Counted from the first letter of the stretch, positions 47,531 through 60,820 are shown. The stretch: DNA of 64,000 nucleotides from Helicoverpa zea (GCF_022581195.2 NC_061458.1:12028001-12092000), one strand, 5' to 3'. Numbers and translations are program-made. Notes: a model not told the origin generated them from the sequence alone.

Positions 47531-49399
47531 ACTTTAGTATCTCTCTCTCTCTATCGTGCTATGTATTCCACATGGTGGTGGGGTCAGCTTTCCTAATAAC
47601 TTTAGTATAACTTTTCAAATTCAGTCCCCATCCCATAAGGTCTATAATTCCGGAAATCCTACATGTTTTACATTCTTTAAGACTCACGATTTTTAAGAAT
47701 AAGAAAAACAACAGCGTCTGAAAGCAGCCTTATTGCAAGCTAAAGGTACCTATCTCATAAAAAATCCCTAGCTAGGCCATTACTTTGATTTACGCTACAA
47801 AGAAACAATCTGCCTGAACAAAGTAAATGCTGCATAAATTATGCGTAATCGCAGTATGTTGTTCATACTTAATGTTGTTCGGAATTAGATCTGTTTGGGC
47901 ATCGTTGGGAGTTTGTTCTGTATCTTCATTAGACCTTAGTTTAGTATTAAACGATTAATTTGGAAGTACTGTAATTGCTTTTGCATTTGTACTTGAAGAT
48001 AGAGCTATTTGTTTTGTTTATTTTTTATACATTTTTGTGCTATATTTGTAAAGAGCTTTCACGCACGGATTTTCGGCTTTGTATTTCCGTACGCATGGCT
48101 TGTTCGTATGGATGGTGTGTAGGAAATATTCACCACCAAAAACAACTTCGACATCTGACAAAAAAGTCCCTCAAACTAAAAATTTAAGGCAGTCGTTAGT
48201 TTGGAGACGAATGGTAATGCACACATTACAACGACAGATATCCCGCCGGCACCAAACTGAATAAAACAATCGATGGATTTTTTTATTCCGTTTTCAAGAT
48301 TACGGTACCTAGGAAGGATGATACGTAGCGACAGATAGGTTAGTCCTTAGGCTTTAAGACCCATCTATATCTCTCCATGAAGTGTTTTCGATCTAGACAG
48401 GACACATTACTATCACAAAAGAATACATATCAATCTACAAACAAACATATATCACTATTCTATCCATATCTATACATACACTAGAGGGCCTAATTAACCG
48501 AAGCAACATCGGCCGCTATAATTACAATGTGTTTTGGTGGGCTTCGGCGTGTGTTCGTAATTGTGGCCTGCCAGGGGCAAGTTTGTCAATCACACTGTCA
48601 TTATATCCCTTTGTAGTGGCTGTTGTGATATGACAACTATATTATTTTGATATTGTAAATAACGGTAATTCTTTAGAGAGAAGTTTCAGCTATGAAGTTA
48701 TTTTACCGAAGTCTACTATGTATTTTAATAGCTAGATTTTTGGCGTTATCTAACCTGATATTATGTATAGTGGATCGTTTCTGGCTAGTAAACAACTATT
48801 TACTATTTTCTTGAAAAAATGGAAACATAAATTATATTTTTTATTTGTACAAAGAAACGTAATTTCTGCTATTTAAGCCTTACAAAGATATTTAAATACT
48901 AATACGACTAATATTTATATTAAGACCTAAACAGAAATATCAAAGTTAACAAATTCTTAAGAGTACATATTTACCCTCCACCCACCCTCTCGAATGAACG
49001 TAGACTGCATTACTTCAAAACTTTACCTGTAACAAAAAGCAACCATGTTAAAAAATATAAATAAAACTCCACATAAAAAGGCAAACGATAAGCCTATTCG
49101 TTTTAATTGAGCAAAAAATGCCTAAATTAAAATTTAAAAACAATAAACGTTTTTTTAATAACTCGCTGGATATAAAAATATTAATGGAAAGCCGGCTTCG
49201 GGAACAGTGGCGAAATAAAATTATATTCGAGGTCGAAAAAATATCAGCGAGGCAACCATGAAGGCAAATGATTATTTTTTGTATGGCAACACATTGACCC
49301 ACTTTTAAGGGTTACAATGGGTAAACCCTCTTGATATAAAAAATCTCGATAATGCCTCTAATAGTATGTATTATAATGCCTTTATTTTAGGAAACCAAA
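47531..49399. other. AT-rich non-coding region
   Basis: Nothing recognised except a short (TC)n run near 47541. Confidence 0.4.
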
Positions 49400-49625
49400 C
49401 ATCAACATCTTTGGCAGTCTCGTTACTGGAAACCAGAAGCCAGAAAGACTGACAACCAAAGGATAGCCCAGGTGGGTTAAGGAGGTCGTAAGGTCGCTCC
49501 ATCTTTTAAGCAGTGGGACAGCATAAACTAATAAAAAAAAAGGTCGCTCTATGTACTACACAGGTACTCAGTTGCATCCAAATATAGTACATAGTTGGGC
49601 AAAGGCAAGTCAAAAAATAGCCATT
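49400..49625 (+). mobile_element. LINE 3'-region fragments
   Basis: Contains 'gaaaccagaagccagaaagactgac', 'gggttaaggaggtc', 'gtcgctcc', then 'ggtactcagttgcatcc' and 'aacatagttggg'-like sequence. This is the conserved order of a lepidopteran LINE-associated repeat, with a small rearrangement. Confidence 0.55.
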
Positions 49626-50849
49626 CGTCAGTCCTACTCCTAGAAATTAATATCTTAGGTTCTGCAGGACTATGGCTTAATCAAAATACTAACAGTCTGA
49701 CAGACAGATAAAGATAGTCGGTAAGAGATCGCTTTTAGCCTTAAGAAAGCCCATTTTGTTTACCACCAACTTTTAAAAATTTCGTTTTATTTTTCATTTC
49801 ATTTATCTATCTATGAGACAGACATACAGACACGACAATTTGTAGGTACACAACGCAGCAGACGAACCATGCCACTGTACATTTGTCGCCCGGGTATACA
49901 CGGCTTATTTGCATATTAATTTTGAGCGCTCGAATTTGGGCAACCGCATGTTAAACGTATAGGAAACAGGTGGTATGGAAGTATGGCTTGCTACTGGCAA
50001 TCATGTCTGTAGCTACATCCCTATGTAATAGGGGGCGGAATCTATCAACTTGGCACAAGTCCAAATACCGAAGTACTGAGTAATTCTAAGTGAAAAATGT
50101 ACCTTGTTACTTTTATTTCAACTACGAAAATAACAAAAAAAAACCTGGTTGATTACAATAGCGAAACCAATCTCCCAAAAATAACCGGAACTTTCACGTA
50201 AACCAAACTTCATGCCACCATTACCCATGTCATAAAATCCACAACGTAAAATGAAATTATGGAGCATCTCATAGAAAGAGAATGTGTACGATATTGTTAC
50301 GACATTAAATAGCCATTGGAAGGAGTTCCGAAAGAAAGTAAAGTTTGGAATAACAGCTACACAATACGTAATTCAAATCAACTAACTGAAAAAACAATAA
50401 AACTGAACCAAAACGGCATAACTAACGAGTTTCCCTCATCCGTACGAAAACAAATAAAATCATCTGAAACTCATAACATTTCAATCTTTGGCGGATCAAA
50501 GAAAACACCTGCTTTGCGATTTCATATCAAGAAAGGATAAATTTATTCAATTCCGTTGGTTCGGGGCCGCCCTTACGAGCCCTTATGAGCTTTTGATAAC
50601 TGAATGTTTTCCTCTGAGGGGATCACACACTGAAACAAAACACGGTACGGTGACGGTACTGTTTTAAAACAGGCTGTCATTTGTTTAGTTGCTTATAAAT
50701 TCGATTGGAATCAAGATTTTCTGTAAAAAAACGTTAACTAATCATCCGGTCAACTGTCGGCCAACTGTTTCTGCAGTGCGAGCACTCTAAAGATTGGAAA
50801 TAAGAATGAATGACCGCAACTTCCAGGGTAATTTTTATAGGTAGGTACT

Positions 50850-50945
50850 CATTGAGTTAAGTTGTGGGAGTCAGGTAAGCTGCATCCAGATAGAATGGAA
50901 GCTAACTTCAACATAGTCGGGAATAGGCTAGACAAATGAATGATG
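50850..50945 (+). mobile_element. LINE 3'-tail fragment
   Basis: 'aagctgcatccagatagaatggaagctaacttcaacatagtcgggaataggctagacaaatgaatgatgat' parallels the tail of the 49400 repeat. Confidence 0.55.
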
Positions 50946-51546
50946 ATAAAAAAAATTGAAGAATAACATAGCCTGGTTTCACATAGCTTGTGATAATGTG
51001 AGATCCGCCTAAAATATTTATGTCTTCTCTGATGAAACTGGTATTTTTCCAAAGCCTAGAACTGTTTATTTAGGCTAACTTTGTTATACTGATATTATTT
51101 GTAACGGGCCGTAACAAAAATATCTGATTTATGTCTAAAAGCCATTTCGTAAGTAATTCTATTTGCTAGATCTTTTTATGTTTCGTTATTTGTAAGGTTA
51201 AATTGTGTTAGTAAAATACGTTTACTTTTTATTTTTCGAAATATGTCATGTTTCATTTGAATATTGGCTTTGCCTTCAAAATAATGGCTATGTAATTGTG
51301 ATGTTTGAATACAAAAATCTTAGTAAAAATACTCTATGTACTATCTGCGGCTGAATTAAGAACTTGCCTTTTGGGAAGTCGGTCAAAAATCTTTTAAACA
51401 ATTATTCACCTTTAACTTCATCAATTTTTGACTACACCCAAAAATATTCCTAGTCTATATCCTACCATCTATATAATGAGCGCATCCGGCCGTGCTCTCG
51501 CTGTGGCGGCATATTGGGCTGACATAGTGTAGTCTCAATATATGAC

Positions 51547-51744
51547 ACTAGCTTCTGCCAGCGGTTTCACCCGCATCCCGTGGGAACTACTTCCCGTACC
51601 GGGATAAAAAGTAGCCTATAGCCTTCCTCGATAAATGGGCTATCTAACACTGAAAGAAATTTTCAAATCAGACCAGTAGTTCCTGAGATTAGGGCGTTCA
51701 AACAAACAAACAAACTCTTCAGCTTTATAATATTAGTATAGATG
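51547..51744 (+). repeat. 'ctagcttctgcc...cggtttcac' dispersed repeat
   Basis: The best-preserved copy in the window. It has 'cggtttcacccgcatcccg', 'taccgggataaaaagtagcctata', 'cagaccagtagttcctgag', a CAAA run and the terminal 'tttataatattagtatagat'. This is a very common lepidopteran sequence, probably the tail of a non-LTR element. Confidence 0.7.
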
Positions 51745-52065
51745 TCATCGACACGAAAGAAGAAGAAGAATATCCTACCATCCAAAAAAAGCAAATCAGC
51801 AACACCATACTAATAAAATCACATTTCCATAGGCACCCCTTCATAAAATCGTATGAATATTTCCCTTACACATTGAATTCAGAGCATGCAGGCAATTATA
51901 TCATCTACCCTATTACATGCAAATTGTATGAGTACCTACGTCACGGGATTTCCCTAAGGACATGATCTTTGCGCACTGTTTAAGAGTACACGGCAAACTT
52001 TTAGTGGGCCAATTTTTTTTCCGGCTCATAAATCAGTATGAAGATGAATGGTAATACGCACGTAG

Positions 52066-52190
52066 CATCATCATCTCTCGAGCCTTTTTCCCAACTATGT
52101 TAGGGTCGGTTTCCAGTCTCATCAGATACCAGTGCTTTACAAGGAGCGGCTGCCTATCTGGCCACCTCAACCCTTCACCTGGGCAACATA
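52066..52190 (-). mobile_element. LINE 3'-tail fragment, minus orientation
   Basis: The complement reads '...gaggtggccagataggcagccgctcc..gtaaagcactggtatctgatgagactggaaaccgaccctaacatagttgggaaaaaggctcgagagatgatgatg' in outline, the same tail as at 49.5 and 50.9 kb. Confidence 0.65.
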
Positions 52191-52510
52191 AATCAGCATG
52201 GAAATGTATATTAGTAACGCAAATAACAACGATCAGGTATTTGGCCGATATTAAATTGAAAACTTTGATTGAATTCACGATTTTCTTGATTTGAAAAAAA
52301 ATTGTTTACCGTCCGGTCAACTGTAAGCCGACTTTTAAGTGCAGTGTGTGGGTAGGTACTGTAAGGGATCTTTGCGCACTGTTTAAGGGTTAAGGCGAGG
52401 ATTTATGTAAGGAAACGAAGATGTGGAAAGGTGAAACATATTCTCTTTTTTATTTCGTTTGTGTTCTAATCATTATGTAATACCTATAGATAAAAATACT
52501 GTAATCATGC

Positions 52511-52615
52511 ACTAGCTGTTTCCTCCGGTTTCAACTGCATCACATGAGTATACGCTTTCTTGTTTAAATGGGCTATTTAACACTGAAATATTTTTTAAGT
52601 CTATCAGTTAATTAC
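52511..52615 (+). repeat. Fragment of the 'ctagcttctgcc' family
   Basis: Starts 'actagctgtttcctccggtttcaactgcatc' and includes 'atgggctatttaacactgaaat', matching the middle of the 51547 copy. Confidence 0.5.
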
Positions 52616-53239
52616 TTAGTATTTTTACTAACACAATTAAAACATTACCAACTCCACGTGAAAAATCTATTATACAGAGAATATTTTAGTAGAGACAACT
52701 GGCTTGATTATCTGTAATCTACTTAAAAGATTATAACAATGAGAAATCATTACCGTAATGATTAATTCGATTATGATCAAAGTCAGGATGGTTTCCACGC
52801 CAGATAGCTTCGGTAATTAGAGAATAGCAAATACATTACATAACACACGCCTATTATCTCTTGAGAGGTAATCATATGGCTTAGAATAACTGCAACTGCT
52901 AATGCAGGAAATCCCACATAGACAAAGGTATGCATTTTCTTTGTAAGTTACAAAAAATGGTAGGTATGGCGCGACTTCTCATTATGTCAGGTTCATAGAA
53001 ATCTAAAAAGTTCCTTTCATCTTATATCTATGATTAGGTTAGGTTAGTATTCACAGTATTGGGACTATACCTAAGTCATGAATCCGGTAGCAATGCACGA
53101 ATCATCTGTATTAAATTTTCAATAATATCAAATTCTAACTTAACTATTAACTTTTTAAAGATCTGGCAAAGCGACTTGCTGACACTTCAAGTAACCCAAA
53201 GGCTGGTTTTTATTTTGGTCAAAAATTAAGCATTGCTAT

Positions 53240-53390
53240 TCAACGTGGCAATGCTGCCAGCCTCTTGGGTACACTCCCGGCGGGCAGCGATGAGGATTTT
53301 TTTGATGCCATTTTATAATTGATTTTAGTTGTATATATGTATAAATAAGCTTATTTTTACGTCATGTAAATAAGTAAATAAAAATATACT
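53240..53390 (+). repeat. 'gctgccagcctcttgggtac' dispersed repeat, copy 2
   Basis: Same family and orientation as 16488-16640, 37 kb away and independently diverged. Confidence 0.6.
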
Positions 53391-55860
53391 ATTAACTCTA
53401 ATGAGGACGCCTCAACGTGACCACGACCGCTCTGCCAAGAGCGAATCGACAGAGAAGAAGAAGAAGCATAACGAATTCAATCCCGGTTTTCCTATTGTGA
53501 AATTGAACATCAAATAATCCAGCAAATAAAAATTCAAACCTCTTCAACCAGTCAAGGCATGTATTCTGGTATCTGACAACGGGGTCAATAGAATCAGGAG
53601 TCAGTTGTTGCCTTATTGCATAAAATGCAAAGTTACCGCAAAGAGACATCGGCTTTTGTCCCAGTAACAAAATTACGTTTCGGAGTCCGTTCGACTCGAC
53701 CTGAGATTGTCCTCGGGGCTTTGAAAACTCACGTATGTCTTCAGTTTATAATGTTGTTGGTCTAGTGAGTTGATGAGATTTCTGGCAAGAAATAAACAAA
53801 AAATTGGATATACGTACTAAGTACTTCAGAAGGTGTAGAGAACAAAACTAGAGAATGTTAGATACAACAACTAAGTTTGAGTTGCAATGAAATCAGAACC
53901 AAAAAGGCAGTTTAGTAAAAGCTTCACATAAAACCAGTCAATTACTAAATCTCTGGTATTTTATTTCTACATATGATACATTTCTAAATACCCTATTTAC
54001 GACAACTTATAAAAATACTTACTAAAATCTACACAGTATACACATATAAAATGTCCGTGTTGAAAATAAAGAGTAGCATTTCCAGTAATGATAGTTTGAT
54101 AGCCCTCTATAGCTCTGTGACAACTATAATTTCTATTCCATTTATTATACAAAACAAAAGGGTTCAGTAGGAACGCTTACAAATCCCTGTAATTACATAC
54201 ACTTTCAAAATAAATGATTCGATGGAAATTGCGTGTAATTGGGAGTTTTTTGTTATTCAGATTTATTTTTACGAAGGTTTTATTTTATGGTTACTATGAG
54301 CTCCTACTTTGCTGATACTCTACTGATTATAATGCATTTTTGGACAGATTTAAACTTGTTTCAAAAATTCTGGCTTCGAGTACAGCATTGTCTTTGGAAA
54401 TTATTTGTTTTTCATAGAAGGTATTGTGCATACTTGTGTGCGTAAATGTAATTGCCTGCAATGCCTTTACACACATGACCTGCGACTTGGCCACTACTGA
54501 GCGCAGGAGCGCATACGCGACTTACGCTTACAAAGTGCATTACATATACAAGAAAGGCTCCTATGCTTTAGTAAAATAAAACACCCATACTTTAATCATT
54601 AAATCAGTACGGAACCACACCAATACTTCGGATATACCAGTGATAATAATTGGCGCTCATCCGAACGGCTGTCGGCACGCATCTCATTGTGCTACAACCT
54701 TCATGGTTCGATGCGCTGTGAAGTACCTGTGTACTATACGCCTGATCTATGCGATTGTATGGTGAATTGTTGAAGTTTTTGAGGGATATATGTATTGGAA
54801 AAAATGTTTTGTAAATACTTTCCTCTCTGTACTTATTTGTAAAAGAAACCATAAGGCTTTAGAAAATAAAGTATGTATCAAATCTTTCAATGAATGTTTA
54901 TTTCCAGTAGATAAACTTCAAACTTGATTTTAACTATAAGTTTTAAGACTACATTGTTGCTTCATTTAATTTCTTTCTAGTTGATAATCAAATTGACACA
55001 ATGTGAAACAAAAACTGCTTTGCCCATTGTTTTGTTTAATACAAGTATGTATATACTAGTCTAATATAATAAAATTAAGAACATATTGCAAATCAATGCA
55101 TTTATGAATCGCCACTAAATATATTTTCAATTATTTTAATGTTGTCGTATTAAAAAAACAATACAATTAAAATCAGAAACAACGATCTCGCGTGTTTATT
55201 TGTGTTCGCAGTGAACGAATAAAGTGGGATACATTCACTGAAATGCGTTTATATCCAATATTATTGTGTTACACAATGATTGACATTATTTATTCCGTTT
55301 CAGGATATTCACATCACTACTTGTCATTCACTTGAGGAAATATATAGAGCTGTTGGTCGTGTAATTTTTCTAGAAAATATTTTCTTCATTTGTTGTTCAA
55401 TGATAGTAGATTGGCAAGCTATAGTAAAAGGATTTTCAAAAGCCGTTCTGAGCTAGTACACATTGACGACTTTGAATATTAAGTGGCGGAGAATAAGAAA
55501 AATCAAAAAAGAAAAATATATAAAATAATTATAAAAAATTGTCTAAAAGTTATAACTTATAACTTAATACTTAAAATGATTACTTGAGACTTTACAATTA
55601 CCTTATGTAGGTATCATACACCTACACTACTGCGTTTGTAGTAATTTAGAACATGAATAATCTTCTTCAATTAAGACAAGTTTAGTGTATCCTGCTTGAA
55701 CAATTAACCGTTTCCCTTACGCTCAGCTTGTTACGGTGTTAATTATTTCTACAATTTATTAGTGACCAGTAGTTTCCTGCAGTTTCACGCACGATATCAG
55801 AGTAATATATATTTCATAGACCTGAAATTCCTTATTTGGTAAATGCTTTACTACATAGTA
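53391..55860. other. AT-rich non-coding region
   Basis: Frames of up to 90 codons occur (53398-53670 on minus) but are unsupported. A GAAGAA tract lies around 53453. Confidence 0.4.
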
Positions 55861-56018
55861 TAAAACAAAGTCGCTTTCTCTGTCCCTATATCCCTATGTA
55901 AGCATAAACCTTTAAAGCTATGCAACGGATTTTGATGCGGTTTTTTAAAATAAGTATATAGGAAGGTTTATATGTACTTATGCACATATGCATACCGCAG
56001 CCAGGGTGGGTCGCTATA
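55861..56018 (+). repeat. Dispersed repeat 'aaagtcgctttctctgtccctat'
   Basis: Includes 'aaagctatgcaacggattttgatgcggttttt', 'ataggaaggtttatatgt' and 'ccgcagccagggtgggtcgcta', the standard order of a frequent lepidopteran repeat. Non-coding. Confidence 0.65.
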
Positions 56019-59000
56019 CAACATTAAAGTATCTTTGCATTGTTGATCAATAGGACTAGAATCTACCAGCTAGAACTTGTGGCTAAGGTCGTCGGGAAGC
56101 AGTGGATGCTGGTTGCTGAACATCGAGCATTGTGGTGAATCTTAGGGCAGGCCTTATTCCAGATTTGCCGACGTGTTTCTTTCACGTGGAACGACGATAA
56201 TTTTACCAACAGTTTTAACTCTAAATAGGTATATGTATTTTCAAAGCAAAAATAATACCCAATAAAATCACAAAAATCGTAGTCCGTATTAACCGCTCTA
56301 TACAAGTCCCCAACCCTTGCAAAAGTTGCGGCTCCCAACGATCCCATTTGTTCCATTTACCATATGATTGCGCCCCGGCGCCGCTCGCACAATGCTACGG
56401 AATTATCTGAAGCGTATTTAGATTCAGGCTTCGTTAGCTGTCTATTGCGTTACTTTACTTACATGAGGAATTGAGGAATTTCAAGGGAATTTGTATGCAA
56501 TTTTGTTGAGTATGTTGGGTTGGTAATCATTGGGTTTGTGTATTTTCAAGCAATATGCATGTTTATTATCCTTTCTTCTTCAAGTGCGAATTAAGCTCGT
56601 GAGGTGAAACATGCATTGAAGGATATAAATTGATAGGTATTAATTGAAACGTGGCAAAGGACCATTAAATAGTTCTTATTCGAATGTGTTAAGAATATTT
56701 TTAGTCAACTAGACTTCAGGAAACCCTTTCGAAGCGTGCCAAACAAACCGACGACATGCAAATTCCGATTTGCCCTATCAGTAAAAATTTCCACAAAACC
56801 AGAAAGAAGACCTATTAAATAAACAAACCAAAACAAAACACATAACAACTTCGGAATCGCACCGCAGTATCATCAGCGTGAAAAATAACGAAAAAAAAGA
56901 AAAAAGTAAAAAAAATAAAATAAACATTCTGAAAGAAAAAAAACGAAATTTTTCAGGTACGTTATCTTGAAGAGAAAGAAAATCTCACCAAGGAGATAGT
57001 ATCCAACAAATAACAATTACTTACTGGAGTTGAAAAAGGGAGAAAAGGGCCCGTGTCAATGTCGCTTCGATCCCTATTCTGAGGGACGATACTGAAACGA
57101 TATTTACTTAAGCAACGGCTGAAGTTTGTTTTGAGAATCGTCCAATGTTCATAGATGTGAGAAAATTGCTCATGTTTACGTTTTTACCTGGCTATCACGT
57201 TGTGATTTCATGTTACCTAAGTAAAATATTTTCTTATGCGAAAAATAGTAATTCCAGGAGGCTTTTATACCTATAAAGTGTCATTTGTTTTGTAGTCAAC
57301 ATCCAAGTTATTATGGGTTTTGTACCAGTCAGTCACCACTACCCGTAAGTCATCATCATTATTAGAAATATAATTGGATTCCAACCCTACTGTTTACGCT
57401 GTCAATCTTAGCTCATTTACAGGGTGACAATGCTTTTAGTTCATATCACTATCAATCTTCAAAGCGTGTCTCCCTTTCTGAATATTACACGATACCCTAC
57501 TTTAGTGTGAATCTGTGGGGTGCATTAAATATTATTAGTAAATAAATAGAACTTCTTCACCGTATCAAAGCATTTGGAAATGAGAAATACGTCCGTTATT
57601 TTATGAAGATGAATGAATAAGTTTGAAATTAATCAATCCAAATATGTAATTTACTTCAGAAAACCATCCATATATTCGGTTACTTATATTTTATTGTTAT
57701 TATATCAAGGTATTCTTCTACTTTTACGACTTTGACGGTTTCGACAAGGAAAATGCCTCCGATCCAAAATATCGTAAAATACTCGTTTGTCTTTATCACC
57801 ATCTAACGATAAGGTATCTTCGATGAGCCCCGAAATTACAGGGTGACTGAAATTAAATGTAAATACCTTAAAAAATTGAGTTTCTTTTGTGTACCGTAAA
57901 ATGTTGTTTGGTCCGATGTTAATTAGAGATAGCTGCTAACCGCTGAGGATGTTCCTAGAGGGTGAAATGTTTATTCCAATTATTTGCTGTCGTTTTTCAT
58001 AATTATACCTTTTTTGAGCCTATGAAATGTGAGAAATGCTTTTTCAAAATGTTCAAATAAAGTAGATGCACAATCTATGCAATACTAATTATACTTCCGT
58101 CTTTAAATTGACCGTGATATAATGGGGCCTGTTGGAAGTAATTTCTCATGAAATAAGCTGTACTATGTGTTCTATTTTTCTTCTACACTATTAAATAAAT
58201 AAATTAATATTGATGAAAATGAGCATTAATTCTAGCTAGGTTTAATGCCAAAAGTCACTATACAGAAGACACCTTTCTGGCTCCTACAAATATAATTTGT
58301 CTTCTAACACCGAAAACGTCTTACCCACAGCAGCATGTAGGTATGTATGTCAATTAACTCTTGCTTTCTGCCAGAAATAACACGTATGATGACACTACTT
58401 ATCCTTAAGGTATGAAGGAGGTTTACTACTACAATAAAACCTGCTTTCATACACGACGAGAAAGTTTCAGAACCAAGTCTGTGTTCTGTACTTCCAAGGC
58501 ATGTTTTCAGCGAACGCAAAAACAAAAGTTCTGTTTTCATAGCTTAGTAACTTTCGCGGTTAGAGCACTGCTTTTACTTAAATGGTAGGTAGTATATTTT
58601 TTTGTGATGTAATTAAGTAATGTCTTAGTTCATTTGCTGGATTTATTGAGTTTTTCATGACAGGTTTTACTGCAGAAACGAGGTTATTTGTAGAATAGTT
58701 ACCGTTTGTAGTAAGTAATAGGTAGTAACCATTACCAAATTACTGCTTAAACCGGAAATCTAAAGAAGCTAAAAATCTAAGACATCTTTAAAATACCTAA
58801 GGAAAAGCTCCCAGTGGCACCGGGCAAAGCATCCTACATATAAAGAAGAATAGATTCCCCAATCCCAATCGGTTTCACCAACTCAACTAAAGACGCAGTC
58901 CATCTATATAAACTAACTTCTAAGTGATGTATTATCCCTATCGCCAAATATCCACGTAACTAATTCTAACCCAGGGATAGCTTCATTACCTGTCCAATCA

Positions 59001-59092
59001 GAGGCTCTCGGCTCGGGGCAATTTGTCGATAGATAGAATATAGGATTGCTACTACCGCTCGTTAAGTTGACGAGCGTCTTGATTTGTAGCGA
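56019..59092. other. Mostly AT-rich non-coding region with one GC-rich spot
   Basis: GCGCCCCGGCGCCGCTCGC at about 56370-56388 stands out. A 97-codon minus-strand frame (56063-56356) begins just beside it, with ATG at 56356; the start of that frame could be a first exon, while its end resembles a repeat-derived sequence. Nothing else recognised up to 59 kb. Confidence 0.35.
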
Positions 59093-59146
59093 CATCTGGC
59101 GGCGAGTAGGCGAAGTGTTTATTGAGTTTTTTGATAATAGATGGCG
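59093..59146. promoter_or_regulatory. CATCTGGCGGC / TAGATGGCG motif module
   Basis: CATCTGGCGGCGAGTAGGCG begins at 59093 and TAGATGGCG spans 59138-59146. The first closely resembles CATCTAGCGGCCAATAGCG at 44004, also accompanied by TAGATGGCG copies. The GATGGCG core resembles YY1- or CTCF-type binding sites known in animals; factor identity is inference. Confidence 0.35.
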
Positions 59147-59329
59147 GGACGTGTGAGTTGTATTTCGTAATTTTGTGAGCTTGGCAAAAATGTTTGTGAA
59201 TCGTGATTTTGCTGTAGCATTGTTGGTGCGATTTTTACGCTTTTACTGTAACATCGCTAAATAGCCTTGTGAGGATATAATAATATCGATAGTGTACGGT
59301 GACGATTTCTGGATAAATAGATGCATAGC

Positions 59330-59428
59330 ATGACGGATGACTCGGAGCAAAATATTCAACATCTTAGTCAGGAAGAAGACCTTTTTTACAGAATTATTCA
59401 AAAGAGGAAAAATGGCAATACTGTTTAA
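59330..59428 (+). CDS. Candidate small ORF or first exon (32 aa)
   Basis: The ATG at 59330 has A at -3 and is preceded in frame by an ATG at 59321 and a TAG. It encodes MTDDSEQNIQ... and ends QKRKNGNTV before TAA at 59426-59428, an acidic-to-basic peptide with regular codon use. It lies 190-240 bp downstream of a promoter-like motif module (59093-59146) and just upstream of an X-box-like palindrome. A GTTTAA at 59423 could be a poor donor. It is either a short first exon, an upstream ORF in a leader, or chance. Confidence 0.28.
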   Translation: MTDDSEQNIQHLSQEEDLFYRIIQKRKNGNTV

Positions 59429-59451
59429 ATTAAGTAACGATGTTTTTACAA

Positions 59452-59513
59452 GTCCCCCGCGGGTGCCATGGCAACCCTTCGTTTGCAGTTTATTTTTACG
59501 ATGTGCGGGGGAC
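59452..59513. promoter_or_regulatory. GC-rich inverted repeat enclosing an RFX X-box-like site
   Basis: GTCCCCCGC (59452-59460) and GCGGGGGAC (59505-59513) form a perfect 9-bp inverted repeat in AT-rich surroundings. Between them lies GGTGCCATGGCAAC (59462-59475), which differs by one base from the palindromic X-box GTTGCCATGGCAAC bound by RFX factors, regulators of ciliary genes. No ciliary gene is visible nearby. Confidence 0.45.
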
Positions 59514-60820
59514 GATTGCTCCTCCTGATATACACGGTACCTACGGTAAGATGTGTTTTAAATACAGGTAGATAGGTAGAATATCTTTTTGCACTAGATG
59601 CTGTGATGTGGTTTCAAGTAGCTGGATAAAAAGTATGGCGTAAGGCTAGGGTCCTAAGTTAAGCTTCATACAACATAAAATTCAATTGGTTTTCGGTAAA
59701 AAAAATATTACTTTTGTAACATGCACAGCACAGCAAAGAAGCGTTATGATTCGAACACTTATAGGAGAAGATAAAGCAGAAAGCTGATAATATGAAAATA
59801 TATTTGAAAATAAATAGGTTTATAGGTATGAGTATTATTCTCGTTAAAATCCTATTTATTAGTCTACAACCTTTGGTTATTATAAAATTGATTAAAAACT
59901 AGACAATAGATACCGCTATCTTAAATCTCAAATATTAACTTGGGAAGACATTCACCTCCCCTCACAACGTATTTTCCCGCCCTTGTCTCAGCTTGCCCCC
60001 CACAAAAGTAAACATACGTCCCCCGTTATATTATAAGGGGAATCTACATTCTAATTATTGTCATTAATTTTTGAATTCAGAACTTTGTTTTTTAAACTGA
60101 AATCGCACAGGATAAGGTCATTTGAATTTAGAATTACGCTACAAATAAAAGGCCTGATTAAATGTGCATTACCTAAAAATAAAAATGTATAAATTACGTG
60201 ATTGAGTCAACGTTAGGTACAATGGTGGATGTATGTACATCCATTCGTAATGGTATTCAGGATTAGCATAATTTTGAGAACCGTGCGTTTAGAATGCTGT
60301 CATCTTACACTTGTGCAGCAATTGGGAACAGAATTCTTTAAATATACGAGTATAACCACAAATATAACGCTTTCCTTAATCAAAATAAACGCATATGATA
60401 TTTAGGTACCTATACCCTCGGGATGCAGGTGTAACCGCCAGCAGAATCTAGTTACCTAATAAACTATTGTCCCAAACGGTAACTAAATTATTTCTCACCC
60501 CCGGCTATAGAAAAGCGTTAAGTAAAAATACCACCGTAGTAAGCCTGAGGCGTACAACTAAATGCAATTTTACACTATGCTCACACTATCAAAATTCACA
60601 GCATGATTCCCTCATAAAAGGCGAAAACATACGGACATGTTTTGTGGGCGGTTTATCGCAATTCTATTATCCACGGAGTAGGGAAAGATGAGAGATGCCA
60701 TAATGCAGGTAGGTCAGGCGCCTTTTCTAGGTAAAATACGTACAGTGGGCATGACGATAAGTTACGAGTGAACTAACGTGGTTTTGAAGTTTTTTGAGAC
60801 ATCTGTCAACGGTATTTGTC

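Noticed and set aside
56063..56356. Conserved 97-aa protein on the minus strand
   Set aside because: The C-terminal half resembles repeat-derived sequence and no domain is seen; only its start region was kept as a weak promoter/exon note.
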